A program made the translations under genes and the position numbers. The notes under the pieces were generated by a model. It made no database searches and was not told the DNA's origin. It was given only the letters and a program-made list of their open reading frames with translations. A stretch of DNA of 7,763 nucleotides from Deltaproteobacteria bacterium (GTDB lineage Bacteria > Desulfobacterota > Desulfobacteria > Desulfobacterales > Desulfatibacillaceae), in the NCBI GenBank assembly GCA_021815525.1, contig JAKAGN010000125.1, positions 1-7,763 on the forward strand, given 5' to 3'. The first letter of the stretch is position 1; the number at the start of each line of letters is the position of its first letter. Shown one piece after another: positions 1-4,673 of the stretch.

Positions 1-22
1 TCTCTTGAAACGCAACTTGGTA

Positions 23-484
23 TTACGCGATGCCGTGGCTTGGAGACTCCCGCTTGAAGATGACCTGGGTGGCGGTGGCCTTGGCCACGGCCTTTCGGTC
101 CGGCCGGGTGAAATCGGCCTCCAGGTGGGCCATGTGGCGGCCGCGATGGACGACCCTGCCCTCCACGATGAGGCTGCCCCCCGTCACGGGCCGAAAAAAG
201 GACAAGCGGAGATCCGAGGTGGTGAACATCTCGTCGGGCCCAAGCACGGTCATGACGGCGAAGGCCAGTATCTGGTCCGCCAAGGCCGCAAGGTAGCCGC
301 CGAAAAGCGTGCCGGCGGGGTTCATGAAGGCGGGGTCAACCGTCCACTCGCACCACACCCGGCCCGGCTCCCAGCCGTCGATGGGGGGAAGCCTCAGGGA
401 GACCACGTGGGGCGGCGCGGTTTCCAGGGTGCGCGCCTCCATGCCGTTTAAAAGCTCGTGCCAGAAATTTTTCGGAGCCGTCAT
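23..484 (-). CDS. PaaI-like hotdog-fold acyl-CoA thioesterase
   Basis: A 153-residue protein, the usual size for a single-hotdog thioesterase of the PaaI/YbdB group, which hydrolyses acyl-CoA thioesters in the cytoplasm as a dimer or tetramer. The family signature is visible at residues 55-70: an Asn, then G-x-x-F-G-G, then L-A-A-L-A-D on the central helix. D70 corresponds to the acidic residue of the family LAD motif. The normally conserved His of the HGG motif is Phe here (F61). The second half has the expected strand pattern: a D-L-R-L-S-F-F-R-P segment (91-99), then V-E-G-R-V-V-H-R-G-R (107-116), then A-K-A-T-A-T-Q-V (134-141). I chose the ATG at 484; an in-frame TTG at 493 would add three residues, and neither has a strong ribosome site. 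The protein ends in TAA. Its substrate cannot be read from sequence. It lies downstream of the lipoprotein gene on the same strand but across 348 bp of hairpin-rich DNA, so it is probably transcribed separately. Confidence 0.85.
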   Translation of the reverse strand: MTAPKNFWHELLNGMEARTLETAPPHVVSLRLPPIDGWEPGRVWCEWTVDPAFMNPAGTLFGGYLAALADQILAFAVMTVLGPDEMFTTSDLRLSFFRPVTGGSLIVEGRVVHRGRHMAHLEADFTRPDRKAVAKATATQVIFKRESPSHGIA

Positions 485-669
485 GATTTTCAATAAATCC
501 GATCTGTTATCACCTAATGCGCCCGCTGGGGGCGCCGGATCCCGTTAAGTTCGCCGGATATTTGCTCGCGGCTGCCCTTCCCTTGGCCCCTCTTCCGCTT
601 TTCACCCGTTGACCTTCCAATGCTTGCGCTACGGAAGGCAGGCCGGTGTAAGGCGAAGCCCAAAAAGTT
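485..669. other. Non-coding stretch upstream of the thioesterase gene
   Basis: No convincing gene on either strand; open frames here have biased composition and no ribosome site. It contains one modest inverted repeat, CCTTCC at 613-618 and GGAAGG at 633-638, separated by 14 nt. A promoter for the thioesterase gene should lie here, but I see no clear -35/-10 pair. Together with 670-832 it forms the gene-free gap between thioesterase and lipoprotein. Confidence 0.6.
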
Positions 670-700
670 GCGGGACGGATTGCGAAGCAATCCGTCCCGC
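670..700. repeat. Perfect 14-bp hairpin with 3-nt loop
   Basis: GCGGGACGGATTGC (670-683) is followed by GAA (684-686) and then by its exact reverse complement (687-700). On the minus strand, the direction of transcription from the lipoprotein gene, the loop is UUC. No T-run follows on either side, so it does not match a classical intrinsic terminator. It could be an RNA processing or stabilising structure, or a mobile palindromic repeat. Confidence 0.85.
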
Positions 701-713
701 CAATATCGGGGGT

Positions 714-736
714 CCGGGGGGACGTAGTCTCCCCGG
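714..736. repeat. 10-bp hairpin with 3-nt loop
   Basis: Positions 714-723 pair with 727-736 around a GTA loop (724-726). All pairs are Watson-Crick except one G-T wobble (720 with 730). This is the middle of three consecutive triloop hairpins between lipoprotein and thioesterase. Confidence 0.7.
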
Positions 737-749
737 CCGCCGGAGGCGC

Positions 750-815
750 TTTTGGAAAGGGAGGAGGGGGTGTGGGGGAAACCTTTTCGCAGAAAAGGTT
801 TCCCCCCTCCCCCAC
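750..815 (-). repeat. Palindromic 3'-end repeat, copy 1 (terminator-like)
   Basis: The core hairpin is perfect: 774-788 (GGGGGAAACCTTTTC) pairs with 792-806 around a GCA loop. Outside it, GTGGGGG (772-778) and CCCCCAC (809-815) give an alternative outer pairing. Read on the minus strand, the order is a G-rich arm, AAACCTTTT, loop, AAAAGGTTT, a C-rich arm, then CACCCCCTC and TCCCTTTCCAAAA. The same order and nearly the same words recur at 4163-4242 on the plus strand. It begins 17 nt after the lipoprotein stop codon, so it would form the 3' end of that mRNA. The lack of a downstream U-run argues against a textbook intrinsic terminator. Confidence 0.8.
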
Positions 816-832
816 AATCATCTTCCTCTTCT

Positions 833-1747
833 TTATTTGGCCTTTCCCTCCGCCGGGGTGGCGGCCGCGGGCTGGTAGGCGGGCGCGGGGCTGACCTGCT
901 TGGGCTGGAGGGGCTCGGTGACGCTGGCGCCCATGAGCCGCATGGGGGGCGCGGCGAGGCTTTTGGGGAACTTGGCGAACTCGTCGGGCGTGAGGTAGGC
1001 CATGCGGGTGTAGCCGCCGTCCATTTCCATGAACTGGAGGACTCCCTCGGCGTCCACGTAGAACTTGCACTCGCGGCGGGTGCCGGTAAGGACGTAGAGG
1101 GTGCAGGCCACCTTGCGGTCCGCCACGGTGACGGTGGTTTCGCCCTTGCACTCTAGCCCCATGTCGGGGCCGGTTTCAGGGCGCGGCTCCTGGGGGTCGA
1201 AGTAGCTGGGGAATGTGTAGATAATGCCCTTTTCCCTGGGAAGGCGGGTCACGATGCGCATGAGGCCGGCCTGGGAGATGGTGTTGTCGGGGTAATCCAT
1301 GACGGAGGGCGCGGCGTGGCTGAAGTTCTGACGCAGCTGCCCGGCCTTCACCTCCACCCGTGACTCATCGAGGATTTTTCCGCCCTCCTCCTCGGTGACG
1401 TGGGAGCTCATGACCTCCAGGAAGACGTTTTTGCGGCATGTGAGGCGCATGGTGTAGGTCTTGGGCCCGGCGGTCACCACGTCCACGATCTCGACGCGGT
1501 CGGGCAGAACCTGGGTGCTTTTCTGGTAGAGGAAGTTGGCCTTGCTTTTCCAGTCCCAGGTCTTGGGGTCCGCGTTCAAGCCCAGGGCGTAGGACGCCGG
1601 GGATTTTTCAGCGAAGGAGTCCACGTTTATGGGAACCTCGCTCAAGGGCTTTTTTTTAGCCTTTCCCGAACACCCACCCGCCACGCAAAAAACGAAAACC
1701 ACCGCGGCCGCCAACGCGACGATTCGAGTTGCCTTAAAGCGCCCCAT
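833..1747 (-). CDS. Predicted outer-membrane lipoprotein, unrecognised family
   Basis: A 304-residue protein with a lipoprotein signal peptide: basic start (R3, K5, R8), hydrophobic core at residues 9-23, and a lipobox-like A-G-G-C with lipidated Cys at 26. Ser follows the Cys, which in Gram-negative bacteria usually allows sorting to the outer membrane. A short basic linker follows (K29, K31-K33), encoded by a run of eight A. The body (about 40-265) alternates strand-like segments, for instance around 82-111 and 200-250, with four Cys (104, 200, 215, 227). The tail (266-304) is Pro/Ala-rich and probably disordered. I chose the ATG at 1747 because GGGAGG lies upstream at 1759-1764 (spacing 11 nt) and the signal peptide starts there; an in-frame ATG at 1801 would add 18 polar residues before it. 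I do not recognise the family. A LolA-like or similar beta-rich periplasmic fold is conceivable, but no motif confirms it. Confidence 0.85.
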   Translation of the reverse strand: MGRFKATRIVALAAAVVFVFCVAGGCSGKAKKKPLSEVPINVDSFAEKSPASYALGLNADPKTWDWKSKANFLYQKSTQVLPDRVEIVDVVTAGPKTYTMRLTCRKNVFLEVMSSHVTEEEGGKILDESRVEVKAGQLRQNFSHAAPSVMDYPDNTISQAGLMRIVTRLPREKGIIYTFPSYFDPQEPRPETGPDMGLECKGETTVTVADRKVACTLYVLTGTRRECKFYVDAEGVLQFMEMDGGYTRMAYLTPDEFAKFPKSLAAPPMRLMGASVTEPLQPKQVSPAPAYQPAAATPAEGKAK

Positions 1748-1882
1748 CTTGTTCACGTCCTCCCTTGGATTTCGATTCCGCGTTTCCTCATGCCGGATCA
1801 AGGCGCCCCCCGGCCCGCGCCGGGCGGGTTTTCCCAGCGAATTTTTTTGGGGGGGAAGTATCCATGACCGGCATGATTACGC

Positions 1883-1921
1883 GTTCTCTTGGATGATTTC
1901 AATGCCTGGATGGAAGAGAAC
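1883..1921. promoter_or_regulatory. 8-bp inverted repeat, possible operator
   Basis: GTTCTCTT (1883-1890) and AAGAGAAC (1914-1921) are exact reverse complements separated by 23 nt. They lie immediately downstream of the candidate leftward promoter, inside the lipoprotein leader. This is a possible two-site operator or a weak RNA hairpin. There is no regulator gene in the window to match it. Confidence 0.3.
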
Positions 1922-1934
1922 AGCTTACAGAAGG

Positions 1935-1963
1935 CTATAAGCTAATATAAATTTGCTTGCCAA
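1935..1963 (-). promoter_or_regulatory. Candidate sigma-70 promoter for the lipoprotein gene
   Basis: On the minus strand TTGGCA (1963-1958) is followed after 17 nt by TTATAG (1940-1935), a fair match to the -35/-10 consensus. Transcription would begin near 1928 and leave a leader of about 180 nt. It overlaps the opposing promoter, so firing in the two directions could interfere. Confidence 0.4.
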
Positions 1964-1981
1964 TGCAATTCCTTTTATAAG
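1953..1981 (+). promoter_or_regulatory. Candidate sigma-70 promoter for the flavin oxidoreductase
   Basis: TTGCTT (1953-1958) is followed after exactly 17 nt by TATAAG (1976-1981), in the most AT-rich part of the window. Transcription would start near 1988, leaving a leader of about 145 nt before the ATG at 2134. Confidence 0.45.
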
Positions 1982-2051
1982 GAAAACGAAACCCGCGAGG
2001 CGGCCGCATTCGCCCTTCACACGAAATGCACGCTTCCTTGCGCCGGACCGC

Positions 2052-2080
2052 GCGGCTTGAGCTCAAGGGCCGCACGGCCC
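2052..2080 (+). promoter_or_regulatory. Overlapping hairpins in the oxidoreductase leader
   Basis: CTTGAGCTCAAG (2056-2067) is a perfect 12-bp palindrome flanked by GCGG (2052-2055) and CCGC (2070-2073), which can extend the stem across a 2-nt bulge. GGGCC (2067... start of the next stem) can instead pair with GGCCC (2076-2080) around GCAC. The two folds share bases 2067-2073 and exclude each other. It could be a leader attenuator, or GC-rich coincidence. Confidence 0.3.
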
Positions 2081-2122
2081 GGCGCCGAATGCGATCCCCC
2101 GCGCACCTGGATCACCCCGAAC

Positions 2123-2128
2123 AAGGAG
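2123..2128 (+). promoter_or_regulatory. Ribosome binding site AAGGAG fixing the oxidoreductase start
   Basis: AAGGAG lies 5 nt before the ATG at 2134. No comparable site precedes the in-frame ATG at 2026, which would add 36 Arg-rich residues not expected in this family. This decides the start. Confidence 0.8.
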
Positions 2129-2133
2129 CGCTC

Positions 2134-4134
2134 ATGTACCCTTATCTCTTCTCACCCATCAAGATCGGACCGCTTACCGTCAAAAACCGCATCGCCTACC
2201 CGTCCCTGGGGCTTCTGTACTCCTACGACGGCAAGCTGAACGACCGCTACTACGCCTTTTTCCGGGAGCGGGCGGCGGGCGGCGCGGGCATCGTGACCGT
2301 CGGGCCCGTGGGGATAGACTTCATCGGCGCCGGCTTCGTGGCCCTTTCGCTTGCGGACGACGACGCGGTGCCGGCCTTCGCCAAGCTCGCCCACACCATA
2401 AGGGCCGCGGGCGCGAGCCCCTGGATCCAGATTTTCCACGCGGGCCGCTACTCCCACCCCATCCTCATCAACAACGACACCCCCATCGGCCCCTCGCCGG
2501 TCTACTCCAAGTACTCCAAGGCCACGCCCCGGGAAATGAGCATCGAGGACATCGATCGCGTGCGGGGGGCCTTCGCGGCCGCGGCCGTGCGGGCCAAGCG
2601 GGCGGGCTTCGACGGCATCGAGATCATCGGCTCCGGCGGCTACCTCATAACCCAGTTCCTCTCGCCGGTCACCAACATCCGCACCGACATCTACGGCGGC
2701 TCCTTCGAGAACCGCGCCCGCTTTCCCCGCGAGGTGGTGGAGGCGGTGCGGGCGGCCCTGGGGCCCGATACGCCCCTTGGCGTGCGCATGGCCGGAAACG
2801 ACTTCATACAAGGCTCCAACACCGACGTGGAGGCCGCCAGAATCGCCGCCGTCTACGAGAAGGCCGGCGTGGACGTCTTGAACGTCACCGGCGGCTGGCA
2901 CGAGACGAAAGTGCCCCAGCTTCCAATGGAGCTTCCCCGCGCGGCTTTCGCGTTCCTGGCCCTTAACGTGAAGCGGGCCGTAAAGGTGCCGGTCATGGCC
3001 TCGAACCGCATCGCGGACCCCAAGTCGGCCGAGGCCATCCTGATGGACGGCTGCGCCGACATGGTGAACTTGGGCCGGGTCCTGATCGCCGACCCCGAGT
3101 GGCCCAAGAAGGCCCGGGAGGGCCGCGAGGACGAGATCCGCCCCTGCGTGGCCTGCTCCCAGGGCTGCACCGACATGGTGTTCTCGGGCCGGCCCGTCTA
3201 CTGCATCGGAAACCCGCTGGCGGGCTACGAGCACGAACGCGCCGTGGTCAAGACCGCCTCCCCCAAGAAGGTGGTGGTGGCCGGCGCGGGCCCGGCCGGG
3301 CTCGAGGCCGCCGTCACCCTGGCCCTTCGCGGCCACTCGGTTTCCCTCTACGAGAAGGCCTCCGACATCGGCGGGCAGCTGTGGCTCGCGGGTGCCCCCC
3401 ACCACAAGCGCGAGATACTGGAGTTCATCCGCTACTACCGGGCCATGATCAAAAAGCTTTCGATCCCCCTTTTCCTCGACACCCCCGTAACGCCCGAGCT
3501 TCTCGCCCGCGAGAAGCCCGACCACGTAATAGTGGCCGAGGGCGCCGCGCCCCTTATCCCCCCCATCCCCGGCGTGGACGACAGCTCGGTGGTCTCAGCG
3601 TGGAAGGTGCTGGCCGAAAACCCGCCCCTGGGCCACGACGTCGCCATCGTGGGCGGCGGGGCCGTGGGGCTCGAGACCGCCATGTTCGCGGCCCAGAAGG
3701 GGACGCTCTCGCCGGAGGTGCTCCACTTCCTCTTCGCATACGAGGCCGTTCCCGTGGAGCGCCTGCGCCACCTCATGTTCCACGGCGCTTCCCGCGTCAC
3801 GGTCTTCGAGATGCTGGAGAAGGCCGGCCGCGACGTGGGCCGCTCCACCCGCTGGGTGCTCTTCGACAACCTGAAACGCCACGAGGTGGACATCCGCTGC
3901 TCCGCCCGCGTGCTCTCCATCAAGGACGGCGTCGTGACCTGGGACGAGAACGGCGCCACAAGCTCCAAGCGCTTCGACACCGTGATCCTGGCCGCGGGCT
4001 CCAAAAGCCTCAAAAACCTCTCCGAAAGCCTCAAGCCCTCCGGCATCCCCATCTCCGTCATAGGCGACGGCGCCAAGATAGGAAAGATCGACGACGCCAT
4101 CCACGGCGGCTTCCTGGCCGCCGCCGCGATTTAA
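2134..4134 (+). CDS. NADH:flavin oxidoreductase of the 2,4-dienoyl-CoA reductase / 2-enoate reductase family
   Basis: A 666-residue Fe-S flavoprotein close in length to E. coli FadH. Residues 1-335 form the FMN TIM barrel, with H-A-G-R-Y-S-H-P at 102-109 and the Y-G-G-S-x-E-N-R-x-R-F signature at 187-197. Y170 and H256 match the catalytic Tyr166/His252 pair of FadH. The 4Fe-4S ligands C338, C341, C345 and C357 keep the family spacing. Residues 375-666 form the FAD/NAD(P)H half, with GAGPAG at 384-389, GGGAVG at 507-512 and the late IGDG at 643-646. The family passes hydride from NAD(P)H through FAD and the cluster to FMN and reduces a C=C bond conjugated to a carbonyl or thioester. Candidate substrates are 2,4-dienoyl-CoA, 2-enoates or a bile-acid-like enone; the sequence does not choose. 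An extra helical stretch at about 522-550 sits inside the NAD(P)H-binding part. The gene is apparently monocistronic, with its own promoter and a 3' palindromic repeat. Confidence 0.95.
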   Translation: MYPYLFSPIKIGPLTVKNRIAYPSLGLLYSYDGKLNDRYYAFFRERAAGGAGIVTVGPVGIDFIGAGFVALSLADDDAVPAFAKLAHTIRAAGASPWIQIFHAGRYSHPILINNDTPIGPSPVYSKYSKATPREMSIEDIDRVRGAFAAAAVRAKRAGFDGIEIIGSGGYLITQFLSPVTNIRTDIYGGSFENRARFPREVVEAVRAALGPDTPLGVRMAGNDFIQGSNTDVEAARIAAVYEKAGVDVLNVTGGWHETKVPQLPMELPRAAFAFLALNVKRAVKVPVMASNRIADPKSAEAILMDGCADMVNLGRVLIADPEWPKKAREGREDEIRPCVACSQGCTDMVFSGRPVYCIGNPLAGYEHERAVVKTASPKKVVVAGAGPAGLEAAVTLALRGHSVSLYEKASDIGGQLWLAGAPHHKREILEFIRYYRAMIKKLSIPLFLDTPVTPELLAREKPDHVIVAEGAAPLIPPIPGVDDSSVVSAWKVLAENPPLGHDVAIVGGGAVGLETAMFAAQKGTLSPEVLHFLFAYEAVPVERLRHLMFHGASRVTVFEMLEKAGRDVGRSTRWVLFDNLKRHEVDIRCSARVLSIKDGVVTWDENGATSSKRFDTVILAAGSKSLKNLSESLKPSGIPISVIGDGAKIGKIDDAIHGGFLAAAAI

Positions 4135-4162
4135 CACCATTTCTAATTCAAAGAAAGAATTT

Positions 4163-4242
4163 GCGGGGGAGGGCGGGAAAACCTTTTATGAATAAAAGGT
4201 TCTTCCCTCCCTCCCCCGCACCCCCTCTCTCCCTTTCCAAAA
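4163..4242 (+). repeat. Palindromic 3'-end repeat, copy 2 (terminator-like)
   Basis: A long imperfect hairpin spans 4163-4219: GCGGGGGA at the base pairs with TCCCCCGC (4212-4219), and AACCTTTTA (4180-4188) pairs exactly with TAAAAGGTT (4193-4201) around a TGAA loop. It is followed by CACCCCCTC and TCCCTTTCCAAAA (ending 4242), shared with copy 1 at 750-815 read on the minus strand. It begins 28 nt after the oxidoreductase stop codon. The arms differ between copies while pairing is mostly kept, which favours selection on the RNA or DNA fold. A terminator or mRNA 3'-stabilising role is inference. Confidence 0.8.
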
Positions 4243-4490
4243 CACTTTCCATTCTTGAAACCTGGCTGTGCGGAAGGCGTCGCCATAGCCGCCTGCTTAA
4301 AGGCTGTTTTGAACCCGTCATGCGCGGGGCGCGCTGCGCAGCGGCGCACCCCTCGGTTTTCCAGGGCTTCGCATCTTTCCGCCCGGGTTCTGGGTGCTTG
4401 GGGCAAGCGGACTGGGGAAGAGCGGCCAACGAGAAGGGCCCGGCAAATCACGAGCGGGATAAAGCATATGGTTTCGGTTGCTTAGGCCTC
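4243..4490. other. Non-coding stretch in the convergent gap
   Basis: I find no supportable gene. Open frames running through here on either strand also read through the palindromic repeat and look spurious. The only structure noted is a perfect 12-bp palindrome CGCTGCGCAGCG at 4332-4343, flanked by TGCGC (4321-4325) and GCGCA (4344-4348). Confidence 0.6.
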
Positions 4491-4513
4491 AAGCGTTCAT
4501 TTTTTGAACGCTT
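4491..4513. terminator. Twin hairpin, copy 1
   Basis: AAGCGTTCA (4491-4499) and TGAACGCTT (4505-4513) pair exactly around a T5 loop. It shares 20 identical bases with the next hairpin (4544-4563). It lies between the convergent oxidoreductase and HEAT-like genes, where a bidirectional transcription stop is expected. The T-run is in the loop, not after the stem, so termination is a guess. Confidence 0.5.
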
Positions 4514-4544
4514 CGTCCCCCCTTTGCCCCCACCCGGCGCCGGA

Positions 4545-4563
4545 GCGTTCATTTTTTGAACGC
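4545..4563. terminator. Twin hairpin, copy 2
   Basis: GCGTTCA (4545-4551) and TGAACGC (4557-4563) pair around a T5 loop, repeating copy 1 at a distance of 52 bp. A separate 10-bp palindrome CCGGCGCCGG (4534-4543) abuts it. It lies 111 bp downstream of the HEAT-like gene stop in that gene's direction. Confidence 0.5.
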
Positions 4564-4673
4564 ACAGGCTTCAACATTGTGTAATCCATAATGATTATTA
4601 CGACGAACCACGATGGAGCCCTGCCAATATCCACCCGCCATGAAGGCCGGCGGAGGCTCTTTCGCCTTCGCCC

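Larger units (their letters stand above)
1748..2133. other. Divergent intergenic control region
   Basis: This 386-bp stretch separates the leftward lipoprotein start from the rightward oxidoreductase start and contains no convincing gene. It has an AT-rich centre (about 1930-1990) carrying candidate promoters for both directions, an 8-bp inverted repeat on the lipoprotein side, a T7G7 homopolymer pair at about 1845-1858, and a GC-rich, foldable leader on the oxidoreductase side. The drop in GC at the centre fits a shared promoter region. Confidence 0.7.

Noticed and set aside
510..1151. A 213-codon minus-strand open frame overlapping the lipoprotein gene
   Set aside because: Out of frame with a well-supported lipoprotein gene, Arg/Pro/Gly-rich, and runs through three hairpins; a shadow of high GC content.
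1845..1858. T7 followed by G7 as a possible phase-variable tract
   Set aside because: It lies in the long lipoprotein leader, far from both promoter hexamers and the start codon, so a slippage effect on expression is not obvious.
2000..2017. NotI site followed by ATTCGCCCTT, resembling a TA-cloning vector junction
   Set aside because: Only a partial resemblance to the vector flank, with no matching sequence on either side; chance is likely in GC-rich DNA and the region reads as a normal leader.
2026..2133. In-frame ATG extending the oxidoreductase by 36 residues
   Set aside because: The extension is Arg-rich, lacks a ribosome site and is not expected in the family; the ATG at 2134 has AAGGAG at 5 nt and begins at the typical barrel N-terminus.
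2152..3525. A 457-codon antisense open frame under the oxidoreductase
   Set aside because: His/Gly/Val-rich antisense shadow of a strongly supported gene, as expected with high third-position GC.
4143..4451. A 102-codon minus-strand open frame in the convergent gap
   Set aside because: It reads through the palindromic repeat, has no good ribosome site and a composition explained by GC-rich DNA; probably spurious.
4588..4601. Fur-box-like AT-rich palindrome (ATAAT-G-ATTAT and flanks)
   Set aside because: Matches the 19-bp consensus only in part, and lies downstream of two convergent genes with no promoter or gene to control.
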